Origin: Anaerolineaceae bacterium
GTDB taxonomy: Bacteria > Chloroflexota > Anaerolineae > Anaerolineales > Anaerolineaceae
Length of the DNA stretch: 64,000 bases
Direction of reading: 5' to 3'
NCBI GenBank assembly: GCA_016841525.1
Contig: JAENYZ010000005.1
Location: 85,084-149,083, forward strand
In this document: piece by piece, positions 1 to 8,317 of the stretch
Numbering within the stretch: position 1 is the first letter of the stretch
How the letters are laid out: each line of letters begins with the position of its first letter
Position numbers and translations under genes: made by a program
Notes under the pieces: model-generated
What the model was told of the DNA's origin: nothing
Database searches by the model: none
Seen by the model: only the letters and a program-made list of their open reading frames with translations

Positions 1-238
1 TGTAAAGCAAAAACGACTCTTTTTTCTTAAGAGTCGTCCTGTGCCCCCACGGGGACCATGGCCCCGGTTTTAGCACCTGTACCCTCCACGGGTATTGAAA
101 GGGCACAAAAATTCAAGTATGTAAAGCAAAAACGACTCTTTTTTCTTAAGAGTCGTCCTGTGCCCCCACGGGGACCATGGCCCCGGTTTTAGCACCTGTA
201 CCCTCCACGGGTATTGAAAGGGCACAAAAATTCAAGTA
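1..238. repeat. Two exact 119-base tandem repeats resembling a tRNA-Glu 3' end plus terminator
   Basis: Positions 1-119 and 120-238 are identical head-to-tail copies. A third copy starts at 239, is identical for about 55 bases, and then runs into the intact tRNA-Glu gene. Read on the minus strand each unit has the tRNA acceptor 3' strand (GTGGGGGCAC), a T-arm stem with its loop changed to a CCATGG core, a CCCTTTCAA segment like the anticodon loop, and the same terminator hairpin, but no recognisable D-arm or 5' acceptor strand. They are best read as tandem decayed duplications of the tRNA gene end. More copies may lie beyond the left edge. An assembly artefact cannot be excluded. Confidence 0.8.
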
Positions 239-240
239 TG

Positions 241-275
241 TAAAGCAAAAACGACTCTTTTTTCTTAAGAGTCGT
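241..275 (-). terminator. Terminator downstream of tRNA-Glu
   Basis: On the minus strand a 9-base-pair stem (ACGACTCTT / AAGAGTCGT) with a short A-rich loop is followed by TTTTGCTTT, directly after the tRNA. The same hairpin is repeated in the two tandem copies at about 12-37 and 131-156. Confidence 0.75.
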
Positions 276-279
276 CCTG

Positions 280-352
280 TGCCCCCACGGGGATTCGAAC
301 CCCGGTTTTAGCCTTGAAAGGGCTACGTCCTGGTCCCCTAGACGATGGGGGC
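280..352 (-). tRNA. tRNA-Glu (anticodon UUC)
   Basis: The minus strand folds into a full cloverleaf. The acceptor is GCCCCCA / TGGGGGC, the anticodon loop is CTTTCAA giving anticodon UUC, and the T-arm carries GGTTCGAATCC. The sequence closely follows bacterial tRNA-Glu, including the GTCTAG..CCAGGAC D-arm. The discriminator is A at 280 and CCA is not encoded, so it would be added after transcription. Confidence 0.95.
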
Positions 353-417
353 GTGCATTTAAGCGAATGAAATTCTACCATCCATTCAATAATAGGTCAA
401 GATTATAAAGGAAGAAA

Positions 418-2577
418 TCAAGGGGAAAAATAATAAAAATTCCCGCCATTTGTGCCAATATAAAATGATGACCCACCCGGAATTTGTGTTAATGTCAGAA
501 TATCTTTATTCAATAACCCAGGGATGGGATAATGAGCCCAATTTTCGCCTCGATCCTCTGATCGATACAACCCCTGGTCAGTCCCCGCCCAAATAATATT
601 TTTATCGGCAATATCGATCAGGACATCTGCGATCTTGATATCCTTCAAACCTATTCGCTCCCAGGAACTACCACCATTAGAAGTTTTATAGATGCCGCTC
701 TCTGTACCAGCAAAATAGGTGCTGTTTGAAGCTTTTGCTAGAGAAAACACATCAGCTGACGGATGAAAACCATTGTTCTTATTGATCCAATTCATTTTAC
801 TGGTCTTTGAAACTTTGACACTTGAATCCGCCAACCCTAAGTAAAAAGAGTTATCTCCACCAGTGGGATCAATCATGGAATCAAGTACATATTCAGTTGT
901 CAGGTTTGAATTCATCCATGTGCTTCCAGCATTGTCGCTGATTTTCACACCAGAACCATTTGTCCCGGCAATCATTCTTTTTGAGTTACCAGGATCGAAA
1001 CTAAAAGTTGTGATATCAAGATAGGAAGGCGAAGGGATTGACTTCTGATCCGGATTTATGACCTCCAGGGATTCCCTGTCTATTGGATCCATCCAATCAT
1101 AAACCTGTTCCGCAACGGAATCAAAATCTTTTTGTATAGATTTTTTATTTTTTGAAGCTGATAAACCAGTATTAGATTGGGTCCAATTCAAACCGCCGTT
1201 ATTACTGATAAAAATGCCATTATTTTGAGTACCTGCATAGAGAAGGCCAGGGTTGTCAGGATTTGAGGTAATCAAATTCACAAATCGATCCGTGAGTCCA
1301 TTGTTTATGGGATACCATGAAAAGCCGTTATCTTCACTCTTGAAGAGGCCTCGACCAAGTGAACTGGCATATTGAATTGAAGGATTAACGGGATCGATGA
1401 ATAATGAATTGATGATATTGGCTTGAATTCCATTGTTCTTTGGCTCAAATGAAATGCCAACATCCAGGCTCTTGAAAATACCAAAATTTTGCAACCCCGC
1501 ATACATTTTTCTGGTCATACCCAAATTATTCAAAGGACCATTACCATCCAGCGCCAAATCAAAGACGAACTTGCCGCCATAATTCAGCAAGGAACAGGTC
1601 GATTTTGCAGTGGGATTTTCACAAGAATAAATTCCAGCAGCTGTCACAAGATAAACAGTGCTGGGATAGTTGTGATCCACAAGAACTTCATAGACGAACA
1701 TATTACTTGCATCCGTTGAAGCCACCCGAACCCATTTATGACCGCCATCCTTTGAATAGGAGAAACCATCTCCATCCCAGTGGGCAATATAAACATCGGA
1801 ATTGACTGGGTTGATATCCACAGAGCGAATATCAATGTCATCAGGTGGGAGTGTGCCATTCATTGAAACCCAATTCTCCCCGCCATCTTTTGACTTATAA
1901 ACCCCGGTGTCATGCATGGCCGTATAAATGACATCGGGATTATTCGGATCAATCCCAAGATCATAGACATAATCATATGAAAGGCCGCTGCTCTTTCTCA
2001 CCCAGGTCGATCCACCATCAAATGATTTAAAAACCCCACCAGGGTAATCTTTTGTGCCGTCTGGATAAGTGATTGTTGGTTCTCTTAATCCAATAAATAC
2101 AATTGAAGAATTTTTGGGATGAAAATCGATTGAGTAAATTACAGCCCCAGTCGGAATACCCTTTGTCATCTGCCAATTTTTGCCGCCATCAAAGCTTTGA
2201 TTAACCCCTTGTTTATAAACACTGGCTAATATGTGCTGGCTGTTTTGCGGATCAATGGCAATGTCATAAATAAAAGCAGATTTTAAATTTTGATTCATTT
2301 TCGACCAATTCAGTCCCCCATCCTCACTTTTGTAGATCCCATTTCCCCAGGTACCAGCATAAATAACCTCTGAATTTTTGGGATCGATGGCAATACATTC
2401 CACAGTTCCGCCATCCATTCCTTCAAACCGGCTTGGTGAACGATCGTAATGGATAACTGGGAGGTAATAAATTAGGTTTCCATTTCGACCATCAACCAAC
2501 TGCTGCGGTTCTAAAATGGCAAAAAGAACCAGGATAACTAAACTAATCAAAAGAGATTTATAAAATTTGATTTTCAT
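418..2577 (-). CDS. Secreted BNR/Asp-box repeat beta-propeller protein
   Basis: The 719-residue protein begins with a signal peptide (hydrophobic core at about residues 9-22) and then the segment RNGNLIYYLPVI. The rest is a series of repeats with Asp-box signatures of the type S-x-D-G-G-x-x-W (for example KSEDGGLNWSKM, KSFDGGSTWVRK, KSKDGGENWVSM, ISNNGGLNWTQS), each preceded by a strand such as VIYAGTWGNGIY. This is the architecture of sialidase-like or VPS10-like propellers with seven or more blades, often two propellers. None of the catalytic residues of true sialidases can be identified, so an extracellular binding or structural role is more likely than glycosidase activity. It stands alone on the minus strand upstream of the tRNA-Glu. 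Function unknown. Confidence 0.85.
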   Translation of the reverse strand: MKIKFYKSLLISLVILVLFAILEPQQLVDGRNGNLIYYLPVIHYDRSPSRFEGMDGGTVECIAIDPKNSEVIYAGTWGNGIYKSEDGGLNWSKMNQNLKSAFIYDIAIDPQNSQHILASVYKQGVNQSFDGGKNWQMTKGIPTGAVIYSIDFHPKNSSIVFIGLREPTITYPDGTKDYPGGVFKSFDGGSTWVRKSSGLSYDYVYDLGIDPNNPDVIYTAMHDTGVYKSKDGGENWVSMNGTLPPDDIDIRSVDINPVNSDVYIAHWDGDGFSYSKDGGHKWVRVASTDASNMFVYEVLVDHNYPSTVYLVTAAGIYSCENPTAKSTCSLLNYGGKFVFDLALDGNGPLNNLGMTRKMYAGLQNFGIFKSLDVGISFEPKNNGIQANIINSLFIDPVNPSIQYASSLGRGLFKSEDNGFSWYPINNGLTDRFVNLITSNPDNPGLLYAGTQNNGIFISNNGGLNWTQSNTGLSASKNKKSIQKDFDSVAEQVYDWMDPIDRESLEVINPDQKSIPSPSYLDITTFSFDPGNSKRMIAGTNGSGVKISDNAGSTWMNSNLTTEYVLDSMIDPTGGDNSFYLGLADSSVKVSKTSKMNWINKNNGFHPSADVFSLAKASNSTYFAGTESGIYKTSNGGSSWERIGLKDIKIADVLIDIADKNIIWAGTDQGLYRSEDRGENWAHYPIPGLLNKDILTLTQIPGGSSFYIGTNGGNFYYFSP

Positions 2578-2614
2578 AGGTTTACCTCAACTGGTGAAAA
2601 TTGACCTTTGATGG

Positions 2615-3283
2615 TCATTTCATCGGTTCTAAAACCTCCGGCCCATCATTTTCTGGTGAATTAACTGCCCTTGAAACAGGATAACATTTCATCTCCTCTG
2701 CTGGATACGGGATTAAAAAATCAAGCAGTGTCTCCTTGTCTGTGCTTTCTTCCAGCCACTGCCAGCGAGTATGCTCTCCCAGCATAACCGGCATCCGGTC
2801 ATGATAATCCTTCACCAGGTCGTTTGGGGGGCAGGTCAATATGGTACACGTATGCAGCTCGCCACCCTCCGGCGCCTGCCAGTGTTCATACAGACCGGCA
2901 AAGGTAAAGGGATGATCATTTTTTAATTTAAACAAATAGGGGGTCTTTGGCGCGCCCTTCTTTTCTGCATGCCACTCAAAGAAACCATCCGCCAAAATCA
3001 GGCACCGCCGTCGTGTAAAAGCAGCTCGAAAAGAAGGTTTTTCATAGGCGGTTTCTGATCTGGCGTTGATCATCCGATACCCAATCTTCGGGTCATCTGC
3101 CCAGGAAGGCACTAAGCCCCACTTATAAAGCTCGACTTCTCTTTTTTCGGGATGTTTTACGATCGGAATTGGTTGGGATGGCGCGATGTTGTAACGCGGC
3201 TGAACAATATGAACAAAAGGTCCCAAATCCAGTAATGCTTGTAATTCGCCTGGATCGAGTGTCAATGTAAACCGTCCACACAT
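2615..3283 (-). CDS. SRAP family protein (YedK/HMCES-type abasic-site shield)
   Basis: This 222-residue protein starts MCGRFTL, so the invariant Cys2 that becomes N-terminal after methionine removal is present. Other family hallmarks are YNIAPSQP, WGLVPSWA, NARSETAYEKPSFR and the active-site GFFEWH. Known family members form a stable thiazolidine DNA-protein crosslink with abasic sites in single-stranded DNA and protect them during replication. The length matches stand-alone bacterial YedK. It lies 37 bases upstream of the BNR gene on the same strand but with no functional link. No GAAC-N4-GTTC box was seen in its upstream region, unlike the other repair genes in this window. Confidence 0.93.
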   Translation of the reverse strand: MCGRFTLTLDPGELQALLDLGPFVHIVQPRYNIAPSQPIPIVKHPEKREVELYKWGLVPSWADDPKIGYRMINARSETAYEKPSFRAAFTRRRCLILADGFFEWHAEKKGAPKTPYLFKLKNDHPFTFAGLYEHWQAPEGGELHTCTILTCPPNDLVKDYHDRMPVMLGEHTRWQWLEESTDKETLLDFLIPYPAEEMKCYPVSRAVNSPENDGPEVLEPMK

Positions 3284-3361
3284 AATACAACCCTTCTCTC
3301 TATTAATAGAAATTCTCGAATTAGAATCCTATTATAGAGGAGGGTTGCAATATGCGGACCA

Positions 3362-5011
3362 CTAAATTACGAGAGAAACAATCAACCAGCTTCCTAAGGC
3401 AATAAATATGATGCTCATCGCAAATTTTACGCCAGCCGCTCTCTCATGAAGGAAGCGGGTCAGATCTTTTGAGGTGGTTCCATAATAGACGAGCACAAAG
3501 ATAACCACCAGTGGAAGAATAAACATCAGATTGTAAAGAAGTAAATAAAGAAATGCCTGCAACCGCAAACCGGGAATACTGCTGACAAATATGATCGTCG
3601 GCAAATACACCTGGCCTGTACAGGCTAATTCAAGGAATGAGATCATGACCCCCACACCAAAAGCGCCTAGGATGTAGTTCCGGGTTTTCCTTCCCTTTCG
3701 AATCGTTGTATTGATTCGCTTTCGTATTGGCTCCGGTAATTTGAGCAGCATATCACCGACTTCACCATTCCGGGCTTTCTTATAATCGATCAAACTGAGC
3801 ACTGCTAAAGTCAGGCAAAGGACGCCAGTGATCCCATAGACAATCTTGGCGATCACATCCAGGGTTGAACTTAAGAGCTCCAAAACCTGGTACAAACCTA
3901 ATCCAACAATCAAGTAAGCTAAAAACACCCCCAATGTAAATCCGCCGCCCACCCACAACACCTCTTTGCCCTGGCGCCCGCTGAGGGTTAGATATGAGAC
4001 AAAGAAGATCAATGTCGCAAAGGCGCAGGGGTTGATCCCATCCACAAGCCCGGCAAGGAGGACGGCTAACCATCCCATGTCCTGGAAGCGTTCAATAATC
4101 GAACGCTGACCCTCTTCTGGGTCAAAGTCCAGCCAAATCGGTTCAACGCCGGTTATTCGGTAGCTTTCAAGTATAGGTGTAATATTTTCTGGCAGGATCT
4201 CGTCAGCGATAAGCACTTGTTCCCCAATAACGAGCGCAGGGGTCTGGAAATCCTCGGTGTAACCAATTTGATCCATCAGCCAGGTCGCCAGGTCGGCATG
4301 ATCATAGATATTAAAATCCACGACCTGCATTTGGGGATAAAGATTTTTGAGATAATTTAGATCTGCTTCAACCCGGCTGCACTCTTTACAGCCTGTCTGA
4401 TAAAAATAAGCGATGTAAATTGGGGCTTCAACCACGCAGGCTTCATCTTCCTCATCACAATTCTCATCGACTGGCTGAGAAAAATCAGGATCAACACTGA
4501 CCATTTTACTTGGGTCGACACCCTGGATTTCCGGGAAAGGAATGCCTCCGTCTTGAATGCCCTCTGAAACCAGATTTTCGAAGGTTCCACGAATTTCAGA
4601 TTCGCCAATCAGAATGTGGTTATCAATAACCAGCGTCGGGATGCCGCGTTCTGACGGCGCAACTTCAAAATAAGCCTCGATTGTGAGCATTGCTTCGTAA
4701 TACTCAGGAAGCCCAATTTCCAACAAACGCACATCGAGCTGGCCGTTGTATTCATCCACCATTGGCAGTATCAAATCTTCTAACATCTCAAGACAATGCG
4801 GGCAATCGTTGGCATAAAAATAATAAGCGCCAACTGCACCCTCAGGTAAGGGTTCAGCTGTTTTTTCTTCAGTTATTTGCGGCCCTGAAGGTGTGAGCTG
4901 CAGCGAAGGGTAATCATTATTGTCTGCATAAGCCAGTTTAACGGAGCTCAACAGAATTATCCCGATCAATGCTAAAACTAAGGAAGTGGTCAATGCAAAA
5001 GAACGTTTCAT
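3362..5011 (-). CDS. Tandem thioredoxin-like domains fused to a DsbD/CcdA-type membrane electron carrier
   Basis: The start is placed at 5011 (MKRSFALTT), which gives a clean signal peptide and an AGGAA ribosome site; the longer frame to 5080 adds a non-secretory leader. Domain order: signal peptide, a first thioredoxin-like domain with CPHC (YFYANDCPHC), a second with CKEC (FYQTGCKEC), then about six membrane helices of the DsbD/CcdA family. The two membrane cysteines expected for disulfide exchange are visible in NPCAFATL and ELACTGQVY. Family knowledge suggests it moves reducing equivalents from cytoplasmic thioredoxin across the membrane to extracytoplasmic partners. Having two soluble redox domains ahead of the membrane part makes it a self-contained relay. 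Confidence 0.88.
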   Translation of the reverse strand: MKRSFALTTSLVLALIGIILLSSVKLAYADNNDYPSLQLTPSGPQITEEKTAEPLPEGAVGAYYFYANDCPHCLEMLEDLILPMVDEYNGQLDVRLLEIGLPEYYEAMLTIEAYFEVAPSERGIPTLVIDNHILIGESEIRGTFENLVSEGIQDGGIPFPEIQGVDPSKMVSVDPDFSQPVDENCDEEDEACVVEAPIYIAYFYQTGCKECSRVEADLNYLKNLYPQMQVVDFNIYDHADLATWLMDQIGYTEDFQTPALVIGEQVLIADEILPENITPILESYRITGVEPIWLDFDPEEGQRSIIERFQDMGWLAVLLAGLVDGINPCAFATLIFFVSYLTLSGRQGKEVLWVGGGFTLGVFLAYLIVGLGLYQVLELLSSTLDVIAKIVYGITGVLCLTLAVLSLIDYKKARNGEVGDMLLKLPEPIRKRINTTIRKGRKTRNYILGAFGVGVMISFLELACTGQVYLPTIIFVSSIPGLRLQAFLYLLLYNLMFILPLVVIFVLVYYGTTSKDLTRFLHERAAGVKFAMSIIFIALGSWLIVSLVI

Positions 5012-5080
5012 AAAGTCGTCATTCCTGTAATTTTCAAGTAAATTTCTCATAATCACCGTAATAAAACAGTAAAAAAGCAA

Positions 5081-5305
5081 TCATCCATTATAATCGGCAA
5101 CTGTCTTAAAGTGAACTTCTCCTGAAAGTTCACCTGCATCCCCTGGAATCATGATCAATAAGTATACCGCCGGATCCTGATAAGGGTTATACCAGCAATG
5201 CGGAAAAACAGAAGAAAGTGCCAGGCAGTCACCTTCATGAAGGACAAATTTCTTATCCTCGATATTGTAATCCATCAGCCTGTAGAGACAATAATCAAGC
5301 ATCAA
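5081..5305 (-). pseudogene. Short cupin-domain remnant
   Basis: The 74-residue frame contains VLHEGDCLALSSVFPHCW and DPAVYLLIMIP, which is the second half of a small cupin barrel as found at the C-terminus of XRE-cupin regulators. The open frame continues upstream only to a stop near 5330 and has no first cupin motif or helix-turn-helix. Its best start is TTG at 5303-5305 with no convincing ribosome site. It therefore looks like the surviving tail of a regulator gene whose front was lost where the SOS-type promoter of the divergent gene now lies. A functional mini-cupin is possible but less likely. Confidence 0.45.
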
Positions 5306-5323
5306 TAAACCATCAATTTGGCA

Positions 5324-5352
5324 TTGATTTTATTGAACATTTGTTCTATACT
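5324..5352 (+). promoter_or_regulatory. SOS-type promoter of the radical SAM repair gene
   Basis: The -35 TTGATT (5324-5329) and -10 TATACT (5347-5352) are 17 bases apart, and the spacer contains GAACATTTGTTC (5335-5346), a perfect GAAC-N4-GTTC LexA box of the Gram-positive type. The ATG at 5359 falls where transcription should start, so the mRNA may be leaderless. Confidence 0.75.
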
Positions 5353-5358
5353 TGTCTT

Positions 5359-6522
5359 ATGGAAACACTTAAGAAATTAAAAACCCTTTCCATAAATATG
5401 CCTTTTGAATCCGCTGAGGATCTTCGGTCGCCAGTTTATAATGACGCCTGCCAGGATAATCTGGCACAACTAAAAGAACAATTCCCGGTCACCCATGCCA
5501 GGCTGCCCAATGGCAAAACCATTCCCCTGCTAAAAACAATGCAGACATCTGTTTGCGAGCGTGACTGCAATTACTGCTGCTTCAGATCCGGACGGGACAC
5601 CCCCCGAGCCAGCCTTAGCCCGGATGAATTAGCTGAGGCAGTGGTCAAATTATCAAAAGCTGGCATTGCCAGGGGGGTTTTCCTCAGTTCCGGCATCACC
5701 GGCGGGGGCATCCGGACACAAGACCGCATTATCGCCACTGCTGAAATCTTGAGAAATAAATACCATTATCAAGATTACATTCACCTGAAGATCATGCCTG
5801 GGGCAGAGAGAGATCAAATTTTCAGGGCAATGCAACTCGCTGACCGGGTTTCCATCAACCTTGAGGGGCCAAATGAAAGCAGCCTTATGAAATTGGCACC
5901 GCATAAAGTCTTTTTCAGGGAACTGCTTGAACCTCTCAAGCTCATTGAGGAAATTCGAAAAAATTATCCACCGCACTTAGCCTGGAAATCTACATGGCCG
6001 TCCAGCTGCACACAATTTGTGGTGGGTGCCATCGGTGAAAGGGACATTGATCTTTTACAAACAAGCTTTAATCTACGTCAAAGCTTCGGCATCAGTCGGG
6101 CGTATTACTCGCGTTTTACGCCAGTGATAAATACGCCCTTTGAAAACTTGCCGGCTCTCAATCCATGGCGAGAACACCGGCTTTACCAGGCTTTTTATCT
6201 TTTCAGAGATTACAAATTTGATCTTGAAGAACTCCAATTTGATCAAAACGGCAATCTGCAGCTTGATAAAGATCCAAAACTGGCATGGGCAGAGCAAAAC
6301 TTAATTGAAAATCCTGTTGAGATCAACCTGGCAGGTTACGATCAACTGCTCAAAATTCCGGGGGTTGGCCCAGTCACAGCCAAACAAATCATCCAGGCAC
6401 GCCTTCGTGGTAAGATTAGAGACTGCAGCACTTTGAGGAAATACGGCATTCCAGTCACGCGAGCTGCAAGATTTATTTTGTTGGATGGTCACCAGCCTGC
6501 TTACCAACCAGGCTTATTCTGA
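5359..6522 (+). CDS. Putative DNA modification/repair radical SAM protein with C-terminal helix-hairpin-helix
   Basis: The ATG at 5359 sits just after the -10 box; the longer open frame to 5218 is upstream of the promoter and is rejected. The protein has a radical SAM cluster motif CERDCNYC (Cys66, Cys70, Cys73), a glycine-rich SSGITGGG segment, a TIM-barrel-like body, and a C-terminal HhH region (LLKIPGVGPVTAKQII) that typically binds DNA. It resembles the radical SAM family usually found beside uracil-DNA-glycosylase-like genes. No such glycosylase is here; the partner is the DUF6504-like gene, joined by a TGATG overlap. The LexA box supports a role in DNA damage. The reaction it catalyses is not known. 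Confidence 0.85.
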   Translation: METLKKLKTLSINMPFESAEDLRSPVYNDACQDNLAQLKEQFPVTHARLPNGKTIPLLKTMQTSVCERDCNYCCFRSGRDTPRASLSPDELAEAVVKLSKAGIARGVFLSSGITGGGIRTQDRIIATAEILRNKYHYQDYIHLKIMPGAERDQIFRAMQLADRVSINLEGPNESSLMKLAPHKVFFRELLEPLKLIEEIRKNYPPHLAWKSTWPSSCTQFVVGAIGERDIDLLQTSFNLRQSFGISRAYYSRFTPVINTPFENLPALNPWREHRLYQAFYLFRDYKFDLEELQFDQNGNLQLDKDPKLAWAEQNLIENPVEINLAGYDQLLKIPGVGPVTAKQIIQARLRGKIRDCSTLRKYGIPVTRAARFILLDGHQPAYQPGLF

Positions 6523-6899
6523 TGGATGCAAAAAAGACCAAAATTCAAAGCTTTATCTCAGAACCAATCGAAGTAGCGTTTCTTACGCCGCCGAATTATT
6601 CCAAAAAGCCATCCTGCCCAAATCAATTCACTTATAGAGAAGAAGTTTTTCAAATCATAGAATGCGCAGCCGAATGGCAGGACTTTACCAGGCGTGGACG
6701 AATGGCCAGAAATATGCAAATCCAGCATGCCCAGGTGGCAAGTAAACACGGATCCTGGGGCGTAGGCCGCTTTTATTTTGATGTAAAAACAGAAAATGGC
6801 AGGCTTTTCCGTCTGTATTACGATCGGTCGCCAAAGGATGCTTTTGATCGATCCGGCGAATGGACTTTATTGGCTGAATTAGCCGCGGATGATGATTAA
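6522..6899 (+). CDS. DUF6504-like protein, coupled to the radical SAM repair gene
   Basis: This 125-residue soluble protein has no signal peptide or membrane segment. Its start overlaps the stop of the radical SAM gene (TGATG), which predicts translational coupling and a shared SOS response. The segment FTYREEVFQIIECAAEW followed by GRFYFDVKTENGRLFRLYYDR and a terminal WTLLAEL fits the small DUF6504 type of protein, often encoded beside repair polymerases. The assignment is by pattern recognition and is moderate. No catalytic motif is visible. A role as accessory factor or DNA-binding partner of the radical SAM enzyme is inference. Confidence 0.6.
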   Translation: MDAKKTKIQSFISEPIEVAFLTPPNYSKKPSCPNQFTYREEVFQIIECAAEWQDFTRRGRMARNMQIQHAQVASKHGSWGVGRFYFDVKTENGRLFRLYYDRSPKDAFDRSGEWTLLAELAADDD

Positions 6900-6902
6900 T
6901 TC

Positions 6903-8189
6903 ATGAAAAATTTACCAAAAAAGTCTTTTCGAATCCTCTCAGGCATAATATTAACAGCCGCTATCTCCCTGCTATTTTTTGGAAATCCCCTTATGGCACA
7001 AAGCCTCAGGAATGGCTTTGTTTATTACTTGCCTATTATCCGAAACAATCAAGAGATTATAGCTTCCACCAGTTATTACCTGCCAACCACAGACCCCGTC
7101 TTCCTTTACACCCTTGGCTGCGACCAGGGGAAAAGAGATTTACTTGAATCCGGTATTCAGGACAGCGTTGTTGTGCTTGACTTCAGCTACCCGGTTTACA
7201 TCGACGCCATCGGCTATGGTGCTGCTTTATTTGAAGACAGTCGCTACTATCCTACGGATCCTGCCCCAATTTCTGCCATCACCGAAGGCGTCAAAGGTTT
7301 TGCTGAGGGATATTATCAGTGTTCCGGGGCTGACACCCAGTCCAATCTTGTGATTGGCATCGGTACCAATAATAAAGCACTTTCAATCAACACCCTTGAG
7401 CAAACCACTGCTCACGGTGCTGCCTGGGGTGAAATGGTCAATGAATTCAATCAATGGGCGCTTGCCCGAGGGATGCTGCACCAGGTTCAGGCATATGGCG
7501 CTAGTGACATGGAATTAGACTGGAATACACCCTTGATGACGCGAGCCTGGATTTCAGGTTTCGAAAGCGCCGGGGATAATTTTCTGATTCACTTTGGCGA
7601 TGCATCCGGATGTCCCTACGAAGACAATCCCTATTGGAACTGTAATAATAACTGGGATTTAGAAGACGTTTGGTATGTCTCTTGGGGGGCACCACCTGCC
7701 CTGCCGCTGCCTTTGATCTACTTGAATGACGGTGTCCATGCACAACAATGGGCATTCATCAGCAAGTACAGCCTCGAAAACCACGGTTTCAGGCTGAACT
7801 TCACGGGAGTTTTTACCCAATCCTATTTTTGCGAGCAATTCAACTGGTCATCCTGTGAACGCACCGACAATACACCTGAAGAAGCCTATGCGCAGCTAAC
7901 TGCTGAATTGAACAAAATTCCGAGTACCGCACAGCACATTCGCTGGAAAACCGATATTCGATGGATTCACGAAGCTGAGGTTACACAATCAAACGTCCCA
8001 GGGGCGGAAGTTCGATCTGCAAGCCATCCCATCAATGATGAGATAATTACCCTGGAAAATGCGCTGCAAACCAGTACATTGAGCCCAGATTTGAGAACCA
8101 GCTTGGAGACCAAATTGCGGATTTATAAAGCATTGGCTTCCATGATAGAGACTTCGATGCAAAATCCAGCACCCAAAATTAACCAGTAA
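6903..8189 (+). CDS. Secreted protein of unknown function with YYLPII motif
   Basis: The 428-residue protein has a signal peptide (hydrophobic core at about residues 12-28, cleavage probably after MAQ), followed by RNGFVYYLPIIRN, nearly the same segment as in the BNR protein at 418-2577. The body has features of a TIM-barrel-like fold (VVVLDFSYPVYIDAIGYG, DMELDWNTP, FLIHFGDASGC) and several cysteines likely to form disulfides outside the cell (CPYEDNPYWNC, CEQFNWSSC). It might be a glycoside-hydrolase-like protein, but no family could be named. It starts 3 bases after the DUF6504-like gene and may be read through from the SOS promoter. Confidence 0.75.
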   Translation: MKNLPKKSFRILSGIILTAAISLLFFGNPLMAQSLRNGFVYYLPIIRNNQEIIASTSYYLPTTDPVFLYTLGCDQGKRDLLESGIQDSVVVLDFSYPVYIDAIGYGAALFEDSRYYPTDPAPISAITEGVKGFAEGYYQCSGADTQSNLVIGIGTNNKALSINTLEQTTAHGAAWGEMVNEFNQWALARGMLHQVQAYGASDMELDWNTPLMTRAWISGFESAGDNFLIHFGDASGCPYEDNPYWNCNNNWDLEDVWYVSWGAPPALPLPLIYLNDGVHAQQWAFISKYSLENHGFRLNFTGVFTQSYFCEQFNWSSCERTDNTPEEAYAQLTAELNKIPSTAQHIRWKTDIRWIHEAEVTQSNVPGAEVRSASHPINDEIITLENALQTSTLSPDLRTSLETKLRIYKALASMIETSMQNPAPKINQ

Positions 8190-8317
8190 TAACACATTGC
8201 GCTTTTTCGCTAACTTTACAAAAAAAGCAGGCACCGCTAAGGCTGGGTAGTAATTGTTATTGATTATGAAGCCTGAGATTTTCCAAACAAGTACATCGCC
8301 CCCATTTATCAAAAGAT

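Noticed and set aside
1-293. Start of the window as a CRISPR array
   Set aside because: The 119-base units are identical throughout with no unique spacers, and they match the adjacent tRNA-Glu end and terminator.
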